Below, in pieces: positions 9,272-17,760 of a DNA stretch of 64,000 bases (its first letter is position 1; every line of letters starts with the position of its first letter). The DNA comes from Bacteroidota bacterium (GTDB lineage: Bacteria; Bacteroidota; Ignavibacteria; Kryptoniales; JAKASW01). Under the pieces are notes generated by a model. It had not been told where the DNA came from. It was given only the letters and a program-made list of their open reading frames with translations, and did not search any database. The DNA is taken from contig JAJYIT010000012.1 in the NCBI GenBank assembly GCA_021789975.1, positions 43,145-107,144 of the forward strand. The letters are read 5' to 3'. The position numbers and the translations under genes are program-made.

Positions 9272-9978
9272 CGACTAACGCACCAGTAAATCACTCGAAT
9301 AACGGCGACAGGCTCGCTGTACTTGAAGCAAGGCAAAGAGACATTTGGAGGATCTTCAAGATAATGTCCGAGTTTGTCGATGGATTTGATCTTCTAACCC
9401 GTGCTGCGCCTGCAGTCTCAATCTTCGGCTCCGCCAGGATGAAGCCCGGCAGCAAATACTATGAACTCACGAGACAAGTCGCTTTCGAATTGGCTAAGGT
9501 CGGCTACGCGATTGTCAGCGGCGGGGGCGGAGGTTTGATGGAAGCGGCCAATCGCGGAGCGCGCGAGGCTGGCGGCGAGTCGATCGGATTAAACATCGAG
9601 CTTCCCTTCGAGCAGAAGCCAAACGAGTATATCGACAGCGACAAACTCATAACCTTCCAGCATTTCTTCGTGAGGAAAGTTATGTTCGTCAAATACGCGC
9701 AGGGATTTGTTGTCATGCCAGGCGGCTACGGGACCGTGGACGAATTTTCAGAGGCCATAACTCTCATTCAAACAAAGAAAACGAAGACATTCCCGGTTGT
9801 CTTGATGGGCACCAGCTATTGGTCCAAACTGCTCGACTGGATGAGGGACACCGCACTTCAGGAGGGTTGCATCGCGGAAAAGGACCTCGACATATTTCAC
9901 GTATGCGATTCGCCTGAGGAAGCTGTGGAAATAATCAAAGATTTTGGAATACGTCATGGATACGTTACGAATTTTTAG
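9268..9978 (+). CDS. LOG-family protein (TIGR00730-type, nucleotide 5'-monophosphate phosphoribohydrolase)
   Basis: 236 residues. Rossmann-like LOG/lysine-decarboxylase-like fold with SIFGSAR at the start of the domain, the glycine-rich IVSGGGGGLMEAANRGA and the family signature PGGYGTVDE (151-159). Members cleave N6-modified adenosine or other nucleoside 5'-monophosphates to base plus ribose 5-phosphate; older annotations as lysine decarboxylase are wrong for this family. The start overlaps the trpG stop as ATGA. An N-terminal helical extension of ~45 residues precedes the domain, typical of the longer bacterial subgroup. Confidence 0.88.
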   Translation: MTTNAPVNHSNNGDRLAVLEARQRDIWRIFKIMSEFVDGFDLLTRAAPAVSIFGSARMKPGSKYYELTRQVAFELAKVGYAIVSGGGGGLMEAANRGAREAGGESIGLNIELPFEQKPNEYIDSDKLITFQHFFVRKVMFVKYAQGFVVMPGGYGTVDEFSEAITLIQTKKTKTFPVVLMGTSYWSKLLDWMRDTALQEGCIAEKDLDIFHVCDSPEEAVEIIKDFGIRHGYVTNF

Positions 9979-11128
9979 GAAAGCGATGATGATAATCGTT
10001 CCGGCGGCAATAACGTTTGTCGCCGGAATTGGAATCGGTTCTAATGGATTTTCCTTTGCGCAGAAGAGCAAAGACTCCGACCCTCCAGGTAGATACGTTG
10101 TACCATTATCGACCTACAGGCTGCCAGACACTATGAGCTTTTGTGGTGAGAGGATCCCGTTGGAAATACCCGATGTCAGACAAAGAATGGAGTGGGCGTT
10201 CTATATAGATTTTGATGACGGACAAATTATGCTGGACCTGAAAAGGAGCACGGAATATTTCCCTTACATCGAACAGAAGCTGCGGGATATGGGCATGCCT
10301 CAAGATCTTAAGTACCTGCCCGTTGCCGAAAGTGCTCTCCGAAATCTTGTTTCAAGCAGGGGAGCCGCTGGCTTATGGCAGTTCACCCCGGATGCTGCAA
10401 GGCACTACGGCTTGATCGTGAACGGTTATGTCGACGAAAGGTATAACTTCAGAAAAGCAACGGTAGCATCGCTGAAATATCTCAGTGATCTGTATGCGCG
10501 GTTCCGATCATGGGCGTTGGCCGCGGCAGCTTACAACATGGGAAGTAGTGGACTGACCGCAAATATTAACTATCAGCATGTGGACAATTACTACGACTTG
10601 TATTTGAACGATGAGACATCAAGGTTCGTTTTCCGAATAGTTGCTCTCAAGCAGATCATGTCTCACTACAAGCAATACGGATTCGATCTAACACCGGAAG
10701 ATTTCTATCCGCCTCCCGACACAAAGTTAGTAGTAGTAACATCCATTTCTGATCTTTCCTCCTGGGCGCGAGGCGAGGGCTCGAGTTTCAAGGAAGTCAA
10801 AGAACTAAACCCATGGATTGTCGGCCGGATTCTCCCGTATGGGACCTGGGAAGTCGAGCTGCCAAAGTATGCCCAGCCTTTGATTTTTACTTCTCCTGCT
10901 CCGACACAGCAAACGATCCTGCAACAGCCCGACTCCTCGGGTACCGGCACTGCTAAACGAGAGGTGACTTATGTGGTCAAGCGAGGAGACTCACTCGACA
11001 GAATTGCCGCAGAGTTCGGCATCTCTGTCAGCGATCTGATACAATGGAATGACTTGACCGACAGAGGATATCTTGTGGCGGGCCAGAAGCTAATAATCCT
11101 GGTTCAACACTCGGACACGAGTCAGTGA
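9956..11128 (+). CDS. Membrane-bound lytic murein transglycosylase (MltD-like) with LysM domain
   Basis: About 390 residues from ATG 9956 (GTC ATG GAT), overlapping the upstream gene by 23 nt. Order: an N-terminal membrane helix or uncleaved signal (residues ~10-30), a Goose-type/SLT catalytic domain with the catalytic Glu in LKYLPVAESAL (~125), GAAGLWQFTPDAARHYGL and AAAAYNMG, then a single LysM peptidoglycan-binding domain at the C-terminus (TYVVKRGDSLDRIAAEFG...). It cleaves glycan strands of murein to 1,6-anhydro products, which fits the anhydro-N-acetylmuramate kinase gene later in the window. It ends this co-directional run of genes. Confidence 0.9.
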   Translation: MDTLRIFRKAMMIIVPAAITFVAGIGIGSNGFSFAQKSKDSDPPGRYVVPLSTYRLPDTMSFCGERIPLEIPDVRQRMEWAFYIDFDDGQIMLDLKRSTEYFPYIEQKLRDMGMPQDLKYLPVAESALRNLVSSRGAAGLWQFTPDAARHYGLIVNGYVDERYNFRKATVASLKYLSDLYARFRSWALAAAAYNMGSSGLTANINYQHVDNYYDLYLNDETSRFVFRIVALKQIMSHYKQYGFDLTPEDFYPPPDTKLVVVTSISDLSSWARGEGSSFKEVKELNPWIVGRILPYGTWEVELPKYAQPLIFTSPAPTQQTILQQPDSSGTGTAKREVTYVVKRGDSLDRIAAEFGISVSDLIQWNDLTDRGYLVAGQKLIILVQHSDTSQ

Positions 11129-11236
11129 ACAGGAATTCTTTATGTCACAAATCTGAATCTCTACAATGTGTTCAAGTAAAGGTAAACGGGGGAAACTGAG
11201 GAGAAAATAAACGGGCAAAGACTAAAACCGACGGCG

Positions 11237-11695
11237 TTGGATCCACTTTCCTACCGAAATAACACTTCGAAAAACATGCGCGGAAAAGAGCCAGCACGCA
11301 GGCTTGAAATCCGGATCGCAAACGAATTCACCTCAATAGGCAACGTCGATAGTCGCTTCAGAACCTATCAAATATACTTTCATCTTCGATATTCTTCTTT
11401 GATCACAGTGGGCAGACTCGGTGCGTTCGAATTTGAAGGTGGCGACTACGTCTATACTGGGAGTGCCGTCAGAAACATCGCTGCCCGCGTTCGGCGGCAC
11501 CTTCGAAAAGAGAAGAAGTTGAAATGGCACATAGACTATCTGCTCACAAATTCAGATGCAAGGATCAAAAAGGTATTGTTATCAACTCTCAGCGAATGTC
11601 AACTTAACAAGAACACCGCCGGTCACATCGTCATCCCCGGGTTCGGAGCCAGCGACTGCAAATCGCATTGCGTAAGTCATCTTAAGAAACTCTGA
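11237..11695 (+). CDS. DUF123 (GIY-YIG-like) domain protein
   Basis: Up to 152 residues. The core from about residue 42 (TYQIYFHLRYSSLITVGRLGAFEFEGG followed by YVYTGSA) fits the DUF123 family, a GIY-YIG nuclease relative in which the strand GDYVYTGSA replaces GIYYVG and a conserved RHLRKEKKLKWHIDYL helix follows. Two Cys residues in DCKSHCVSHL near the end match the family's C-terminal Cys/His block. The family is sometimes fused to endonuclease III, but its activity is not established. The start is uncertain: TTG 11237 or ATG 11276, neither with a clear ribosome-binding site. Confidence 0.75.
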   Translation: MDPLSYRNNTSKNMRGKEPARRLEIRIANEFTSIGNVDSRFRTYQIYFHLRYSSLITVGRLGAFEFEGGDYVYTGSAVRNIAARVRRHLRKEKKLKWHIDYLLTNSDARIKKVLLSTLSECQLNKNTAGHIVIPGFGASDCKSHCVSHLKKL

Positions 11696-11750
11696 AACGA
11701 CCGCGTTATTGACCGACCGATCCGGCAACACTCAAGAAAGGAGATAAGAG

Positions 11751-14700
11751 ATGCACCAGAAACGAACTTGCCTCACAAAGGCACAAACAAGCGCCATCCG
11801 AATCTTAAACGTCGCGATGTCAGGAGGCTTCTTCCTGCTTTTCATTTGCTTACTCGCCTCACAGCTTTATGCGGCAAGTGGCAGCGACACTTCTGACGTC
11901 ATGCACAATATAAAGTTCAGAAATATCGGTCCCGCAGCAGCAGGCGGGAGAGTTTCAGCCGTTGTCGGCATACCAGGCAATCCCAATATCTATTATGTTG
12001 GTGGTGCAGGCGGCGGCGTATTCAAGACCACAGACGGAGGGATTTCGTGGAAGGCTGTGTTCAAAGACGAACCATCTCTCTCTATCGGCGCAATAGCTAT
12101 CGCTCCCTCTAATCCGAATTACGTTTGGGTGGGCACCGGCGAAGCCAACCTCAGGAATGACATCATAACCGGAAAGGGCGTATTCTTTTCCCCCGACGCG
12201 GGGAAGACCTGGCAATACATGGGACTGAAAGACGTCGGTCAAATATCCCGTATCGCTATTAATCCCTCGGATCCGAACAACGTCTTTGTCGCCGCGATCG
12301 GTCACGCATGGGGTCCCAACCCCGAGCGTGGAATTTTCAGGACAACCGACGGTGGAAAGACCTGGGACAAGGTGCTGTTTGTGAATGACTCCACAGGAGC
12401 TTCCGACCTTGTGATGGATCCGGGTAATCCCAAAGTTCTCTTTGCTGCAATGTGGCAGGCGATGCGACATCCGTGGGCACTCGAGGATGGCGGTATGGGA
12501 AGTGGAATTTATCGGACCACCGATGGCGGCAACACATGGAAAAAGCTTACCAAGGGACTTCCCAAAGATCCGCTCGGAAGAATCGCCCTGGCCGCTGCTC
12601 CGAGTAATCCGGACCATGTCTACGCACTCATCGAATGCAAATCCGGAATGCTCTGGGATTCTCATGACCTCGGAGACCACTGGACACTTGTAAGCAACAA
12701 TCATGAGCTGGATGTTCGACCGTTCTATTTCTCGCGGCTGGTTGTTTCGCCCGCGAATGAGAATGAAGTCTATTTCATGTCCTTCCTTATCACAAAATCC
12801 ACAGACGGCGGAAAGACGGTGAAAAGCATCGAGCATGGCGTCCATGTGGACCATCATGATTTGTGGATAGACCCGAAAGATCCAAACCGGATGATCGATG
12901 GAAACGACGGCGGAGCCTACGTCACTGTTGACGGCGGAAAGCACTGGAGATATTTCAACAATCTACCGATAGGTGAGTTCTACATGGTTGCCACGGACAC
13001 GAGCCATCCCTTCAACCTTGGCGGAGGATTGCAGGACAACAACGGGTGGTATGGAGTCTCGACTAATCTCTACGGTTCAGGTGTTACCGGACAGGATTGG
13101 TTCCCGGTGGTCGGTGGTGACGGACAGTATGTCGTGCCCGCACCGAGCGACCCTGACATCGTCTACGCATCGGCACAAAACGCATGGATGAAGAGAATGA
13201 ATTTAAAAACCGGGCTGGAGCGATATATCCGTCCTTACATGTGGGATGCACCTGACATGCCTCCGTCGCAGCTGAAATACAGATTTAACTGGACAACTCC
13301 GACGGCTGTGTCGTACACAAATGCAAATGAAGTTTACCTCGGTGCCAATGTACTCTTCAAAACGACAGACGGCGGAATAACGTGGACCGTCATCAGCCCG
13401 GACCTTACGCGGAATGACAAATCGAAGCAGATTGCGAGCGGCGGAGAAATCAATCTCGATATTAGTGCCGCTGAGAACTACGACACGATTCTGTCTATCG
13501 GCCTTTCACCTCTCGATTCAAATCTGATCTGGATTGGAACCGATGACGGGCTTGTACGGGTTACACGCGACGGAGGAAAACACTGGGAAGATGTAGCAAA
13601 GAGCATCCCCAATCTTCCGCCGTGGGGTCGCATTTACCAGATAGATCCTTCGCCATTCAACAAAGCGTCGTGCTACATTGCCGTTGACTTGCATGAAATG
13701 GATAACAATAAGCCTTTCGTTTATAAGACTGATGATTATGGAAAGAGCTGGACGGAGATAAATCATGGCCTTCCGGATGGCTATCCGGTCCATGTGGTCA
13801 GGGAAGATCCCAACAAACGCGACTTCCTGGTCGCAGGCACGGACAACGGTCTCTTTTATTCTGCAAACGACGGCAGAGACTGGCAGAGACTGAAGAGCAA
13901 TTTCCCGACCGTGTGTGTGTACGATCTCAAATTTGTGAAATCAGATCATGATCTTGTAGTTGCGACGCACGGCCGTGGCATCTGGATCCTTGACAACATA
14001 ACTCCGCTTGAAGATTTCAATTCCACCATAGAAGATGAACCTTTCCACCTGTTCAGCACGTTGTCGGCATTCATGTACCACACATGGTATCGAGACGCGT
14101 TGAATGATCTAAGTACATACTCAGCTCCCAATGCTCCGATAGGTGCAGTGATCGACTATTACCTTAAGGATACATTGGCAACTACGCCCGCCGAGAAGAA
14201 AGGGCACAAGACCCCAGTTAAGATAGACATCACGGATGAATCCGGAAGTCATATAGCAACGATCTATGGACCCGACAAGAAGGGATTCAACAGGATCGTG
14301 TGGAACATGAGGTACCAGGGCCCTTCAATTCTCAAGTTGGACTCGAAGAGAGCGGCAAAGGCTAATCCGTACGCTACGAACGGTCCCATGGTTTCTCCGG
14401 GTACATATAACATTGCGGTGACTGTGAACGGAAAGACGGAGAAGACTCAGGTATTGCTGAAACCTGATCCGCGATTCACGGTTCCACAGGATTACTTCAC
14501 ATCGAACCTTACTGATGGGATGAAGGCGAGGAACAGCATTACAGCACTTAACGACATGCTGAATCGCATCATGAATATCGACGAGCAGATGGGCACGATC
14601 AAGAAATCGCTTGCTACTGATGAGGAAGGAATGAAGAGCGGTAAGTATAAAGCAATTCTTGCCCAGATGTCCAATCTTGGCAAAAAGCTGACGGCGCTCA

Positions 14701-14996
14701 AGGATACTCTGTACGACAAGAACGTTCAGCATGACGTTGGGGAAGATGACATTCATGACTTCACGCATTTCCACTCGCGACTGAGCGGCACCATGTACAA
14801 CTTCACATCTCCATACAACGGAGTGCCGACTGAAGTGACAATGCATCATACCGATCAGTTAGAACGGGAACTCGGCACGTATCTCTCTCAATTCAACTAT
14901 ATCCTGACTACCGACGTACCTGCCTTCGACACGGCAGCACAGGCAGCAGGAGTACCGACGATATTCGCAGGACCGACGATAGAGATAAAGCAATAA
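11751..14996 (+). CDS. Secreted sortilin/VPS10-like Asp-box beta-propeller protein
   Basis: 1081 residues. It has a long N-terminal signal sequence (hydrophobic stretch ~25-42, cleavage plausible after LYAAS) and then two WD/BNR-type propellers. About ten Asp-box motifs can be read (TTDGGISW, SPDAGKTW, TTDGGKTW, TTDGGNTW, STDGGKT, TVDGGKHW, TTDGGITW, TRDGGKHW, TDDYGKSW and a shortened NDGRDW). A beta-sandwich domain and a helical tail (residues ~900-1081) follow. Such proteins are often labelled glycosyl hydrolase, but no catalytic residues support that. There is no type IX sorting domain at the end, so it is probably periplasmic or outer-membrane associated. AGGAGA precedes the ATG; a strong hairpin follows the stop. 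Confidence 0.85.
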   Translation: MHQKRTCLTKAQTSAIRILNVAMSGGFFLLFICLLASQLYAASGSDTSDVMHNIKFRNIGPAAAGGRVSAVVGIPGNPNIYYVGGAGGGVFKTTDGGISWKAVFKDEPSLSIGAIAIAPSNPNYVWVGTGEANLRNDIITGKGVFFSPDAGKTWQYMGLKDVGQISRIAINPSDPNNVFVAAIGHAWGPNPERGIFRTTDGGKTWDKVLFVNDSTGASDLVMDPGNPKVLFAAMWQAMRHPWALEDGGMGSGIYRTTDGGNTWKKLTKGLPKDPLGRIALAAAPSNPDHVYALIECKSGMLWDSHDLGDHWTLVSNNHELDVRPFYFSRLVVSPANENEVYFMSFLITKSTDGGKTVKSIEHGVHVDHHDLWIDPKDPNRMIDGNDGGAYVTVDGGKHWRYFNNLPIGEFYMVATDTSHPFNLGGGLQDNNGWYGVSTNLYGSGVTGQDWFPVVGGDGQYVVPAPSDPDIVYASAQNAWMKRMNLKTGLERYIRPYMWDAPDMPPSQLKYRFNWTTPTAVSYTNANEVYLGANVLFKTTDGGITWTVISPDLTRNDKSKQIASGGEINLDISAAENYDTILSIGLSPLDSNLIWIGTDDGLVRVTRDGGKHWEDVAKSIPNLPPWGRIYQIDPSPFNKASCYIAVDLHEMDNNKPFVYKTDDYGKSWTEINHGLPDGYPVHVVREDPNKRDFLVAGTDNGLFYSANDGRDWQRLKSNFPTVCVYDLKFVKSDHDLVVATHGRGIWILDNITPLEDFNSTIEDEPFHLFSTLSAFMYHTWYRDALNDLSTYSAPNAPIGAVIDYYLKDTLATTPAEKKGHKTPVKIDITDESGSHIATIYGPDKKGFNRIVWNMRYQGPSILKLDSKRAAKANPYATNGPMVSPGTYNIAVTVNGKTEKTQVLLKPDPRFTVPQDYFTSNLTDGMKARNSITALNDMLNRIMNIDEQMGTIKKSLATDEEGMKSGKYKAILAQMSNLGKKLTALKDTLYDKNVQHDVGEDDIHDFTHFHSRLSGTMYNFTSPYNGVPTEVTMHHTDQLERELGTYLSQFNYILTTDVPAFDTAAQAAGVPTIFAGPTIEIKQ

Positions 14997-15004
14997 GATT
15001 CACC

Positions 15005-15040
15005 GTGGTGGATGGGAGCCACTCTCATCCACCACCTTCC
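15005..15040 (+). terminator. Stem-loop terminator after the Asp-box protein gene
   Basis: A 14-bp stem (15005-15018 paired with 15022-15035, one G-T wobble) closes a 3-nt loop, nine bases after the stop codon. The downstream tract is pyrimidine-rich (CTTCCTACC) rather than a clean U run, so termination may be incomplete, but the length and position make this the clear end of the gene. Confidence 0.7.
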
Positions 15041-15110
15041 TACCGGGACAGTTGCGGTTCAAAAAAGTTCCCGACACTAATCAATGATTACGTGGATTCT
15101 CTATCGCCCA

Positions 15111-15139
15111 TTGACAATGCGGAGGGACACGGATAGATT
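15111..15139 (+). promoter_or_regulatory. Sigma-70-type promoter for the GWxTD operon
   Basis: TTGACA at 15111-15116 and TAGATT at 15134-15139 with exactly 17 bp between them. It lies just after the terminator of the preceding gene and about 95 nt before the ATG of the GWxTD gene, so the three genes downstream probably have their own transcript. Confidence 0.65.
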
Positions 15140-15233
15140 AGGTCAGAATTAACGAGCAGGTAACCGGTCAGGATTTCACGATTTACTGACCAGCTTTGGA
15201 TGGAAACGTCGTACCTAAAGAAGAAGGCGTACC

Positions 15234-16682
15234 ATGAAGTGTGGCTTGATTATGTCGGTGGCGGAGTTAATCAGGCATAACAGGATGGGAGGGAAAGTTC
15301 TAGCCGCAGCGGGTTGTCTTCTGATGATCTCCACTTCTGCGGTACCGTGTGTCGCACAGACTCCGAATGCACTCATCTCCGGGTTCTCCTCCTGTGAGTT
15401 CAGATGCGAGCCCGGATTGACAGATGTCGAAGTGTACCTGTCCCTTGTTCCGCGCAGAGGGTTCGTGAACGGTTCATCCGGGACAGAAGTGGGCCGAGAT
15501 CTTGTTTCAAATCTCGAAATCAATTACAATTTCCAGGACCTCACCACCGACTCCGTCACCCGGGAGTCTCAAGAAATTCCGGTGCGTTCTGAGGACTTTA
15601 CAGGCTTGAGAACATCCGGCGGGGTCGTTACTGTTGCTTCAATTCTGCTCAGGCCCGGCAAGTATCTCGCTACCGTGATCGCAGCGGAAGAATCCAAACC
15701 AGCTTTCTCCGACACAGTTCACGCTGACTTAGCCGTGAGAATGTTTCCGGATTCAGGGCTGAATATTTCAGACATCGAGATGTGTACCAACATTTCCGAA
15801 GCAACCTCCTCTCGCGATCCTTACTATAAGAATACGTTGGACGTTGTTCCGAATCCGAGAGCACTATATGGAATCGGGTTGCCGGAGGTGCAATATTACG
15901 CCGAGATCTATGGACTCCACAGGTTTCACAACACGACGGAATACGGCGTAAACTGGAGTATCGATGATACTTCAGGCAATGTACTCCAGAAATCATCGAT
16001 CGGCAAGAGTGGGACCTCGCATGATGTAGTGCAAATCGGATCGGCAGATATTTCTGGCCTGCAGTCAGGGGAATACCATTTAGTGTGTTTCGTGGCAGAT
16101 TCCATTGCCGGTGAGCACGATAGCGCGAGTACTGACTTCTTTGTCTATAACCCGCAGACAAAGGGCAGTCAACCAGCTGAAGGACAAAATCAAAATGTCC
16201 CATCGGCTCCGTTCGACACCATGGCAGCTCGACAACTTGATGCGATTTTCCACGCGGCAAATTATCTTGAGACGCCTGCGCAAACCAACACATACAAAAC
16301 CCTTTCGACCTTGCCTGCAAAGCGGCTATACTTATCTCAGTTCTGGGCAGTCTTGAATAAGAAGGCGGGAGAAAACGGATTCAATTCCTGGCTCGCATTT
16401 GATGGCAGGTTCAAGTATGCCAACGAGAAATTCAAAACCTCTTTCACGTCCGGTTGGCTGATGGACCGCGGGCGCGTTTTCATAGAATTTGGACAACCCG
16501 ATTACATCCAGAGACATTTCAGCTCAGCAGACATGAAACCTTATGAAGTGTGGGACTATAATGCTATCCAGGGAGGAGTGATTTTTGTCTTTGTGGATCT
16601 CACCGGGTTCAACGACTATGTCCTGGTCCATTCGACAATGCAAGGGGAGGTAAGCAACCCGGACTGGCTAAGGTCTCTCTAG
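15234..16682 (+). CDS. Secreted GWxTD domain-containing protein
   Basis: 482 residues with an N-terminal signal region (hydrophobic ~20-38, Ala-Gln cleavage site near VAQT). The C-terminal ~130 residues form the GWxTD domain: SGWLMDRGRVFIEFGQPDYI, where the name-giving motif reads GWLMD instead of GWxTD, then PYEVWDYNAIQGGVIFVFVD. The middle is beta-rich. The domain is common in Ignavibacteria, Acidobacteria and relatives and has no established activity. The start at 15234 has an AGAAGG about 9 nt upstream; an in-frame ATG at 15255 is a weaker alternative. It is followed by a lipoprotein and a TonB receptor on the same strand. Confidence 0.82.
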   Translation: MKCGLIMSVAELIRHNRMGGKVLAAAGCLLMISTSAVPCVAQTPNALISGFSSCEFRCEPGLTDVEVYLSLVPRRGFVNGSSGTEVGRDLVSNLEINYNFQDLTTDSVTRESQEIPVRSEDFTGLRTSGGVVTVASILLRPGKYLATVIAAEESKPAFSDTVHADLAVRMFPDSGLNISDIEMCTNISEATSSRDPYYKNTLDVVPNPRALYGIGLPEVQYYAEIYGLHRFHNTTEYGVNWSIDDTSGNVLQKSSIGKSGTSHDVVQIGSADISGLQSGEYHLVCFVADSIAGEHDSASTDFFVYNPQTKGSQPAEGQNQNVPSAPFDTMAARQLDAIFHAANYLETPAQTNTYKTLSTLPAKRLYLSQFWAVLNKKAGENGFNSWLAFDGRFKYANEKFKTSFTSGWLMDRGRVFIEFGQPDYIQRHFSSADMKPYEVWDYNAIQGGVIFVFVDLTGFNDYVLVHSTMQGEVSNPDWLRSL

Positions 16683-16757
16683 GTAACCCCAAACGCGAAC
16701 CCAAGCAACCCACTCAACCCGGCTGTAGTACCAGGAGGACATTAGGATCGAAGATAG

Positions 16758-17663
16758 GTGACTCCCTTGTTAAAAAGTTTGTGGGCACTGATAGCTTGCA
16801 TCCTCCTGATGTGGGGTTGTAACTCGCCTTTTCAGGTGAAAGTAGTTTACACGCCGAAGCTTGTCGTTTACGGAATTGTGTTCCGGGGAGACTCGACCGT
16901 CAGTATCCGTGTCCAGACCAACAGCAGGTTTCCCATAGCTGATCCGGATTCCTCTAAAACACTCGACAGTTTGTCGGGATACATCTCAGCGGGAAGCTCC
17001 TCGACACAATTTCCTCTCAGATCAATTTACCGGGACGGCTTGAATTTCCTGCAAGGGATAGTAATTGCAAATCAGGATGAAGTTCTTTCACTTATTGTAG
17101 GTGCAAGCGGCTACCCATCATGCAGCGCGACCGTCACCGTGCTGGATAGCGCTACTATCTACATAGGAGATTCACAGACGGATGCAGAACTACGGGACCC
17201 AACAGCACTCGTTCCGCCGAGCAATCTAAATTTCCTGGTATATCCTTCGCATCATACGAAAGGTATTCGAGCAACCCTGGCTGTTGTCTACGAAGGAAAG
17301 AATGAGTCCGGCGCTGCAGATTCCGGGGAAATCGTCCTCGACCCAACATACCAAACTAATACCACAACGTATTTGTTCAGGAACGACGGCAATCCTTTCC
17401 ATGTCTATTTCGCGATTAGAGACTATCAGACAGCATACAACGAAGCAGTTGCAAAAGCAATCGGCAGTGGTGGAGAAGTTGATGCAGTTGTGAGGATAAC
17501 ACAGCTCGACGCAGCTCTATATGATTTCTACAGCACGGCAAATGGATTCAATGATCCGACTACACTCAGAACGGAGAGGCCGATCTACACTAATGTCGAT
17601 GGCGGTGATGGATTTTTCGGAAGTGCCTCGGACGATTCCTTGCTAATTCCGGTGTATCCGTGA
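16758..17663 (+). CDS. Outer-membrane lipoprotein, DUF4249-like
   Basis: 301 residues from GTG 16758. A short basic N-terminus and hydrophobic stretch end in LLMWGC (Cys21), a usable lipobox, so this is probably lipid-anchored. The following PKLVVYGIVFRGDSTVSIRV block and overall beta-sandwich pattern resemble DUF4249 proteins, which sit beside TonB receptors in Bacteroidota. It lies about 75 nt after the GWxTD gene and about 100 nt before the TonB receptor. It may be the surface partner of that receptor (inference). A strong AGGAGG is 18 nt upstream of the GTG, farther than ideal, so the start is not certain. Confidence 0.65.
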   Translation: MTPLLKSLWALIACILLMWGCNSPFQVKVVYTPKLVVYGIVFRGDSTVSIRVQTNSRFPIADPDSSKTLDSLSGYISAGSSSTQFPLRSIYRDGLNFLQGIVIANQDEVLSLIVGASGYPSCSATVTVLDSATIYIGDSQTDAELRDPTALVPPSNLNFLVYPSHHTKGIRATLAVVYEGKNESGAADSGEIVLDPTYQTNTTTYLFRNDGNPFHVYFAIRDYQTAYNEAVAKAIGSGGEVDAVVRITQLDAALYDFYSTANGFNDPTTLRTERPIYTNVDGGDGFFGSASDDSLLIPVYP

Positions 17664-17760
17664 GACGGAAACTGTGATGTCGGAGACAAAAAAATTCCAG
17701 GCAAACTTAAATGTCAAAAATCGAAAGCTCAGAGAGTAAGCTAGAACGCGTGAACGGGAT

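Noticed and set aside
11955..12944. 329-codon frame antisense to the Asp-box protein
   Set aside because: It is the mirror of a long repetitive coding sequence; no start signal, and its composition has no protein-like pattern.
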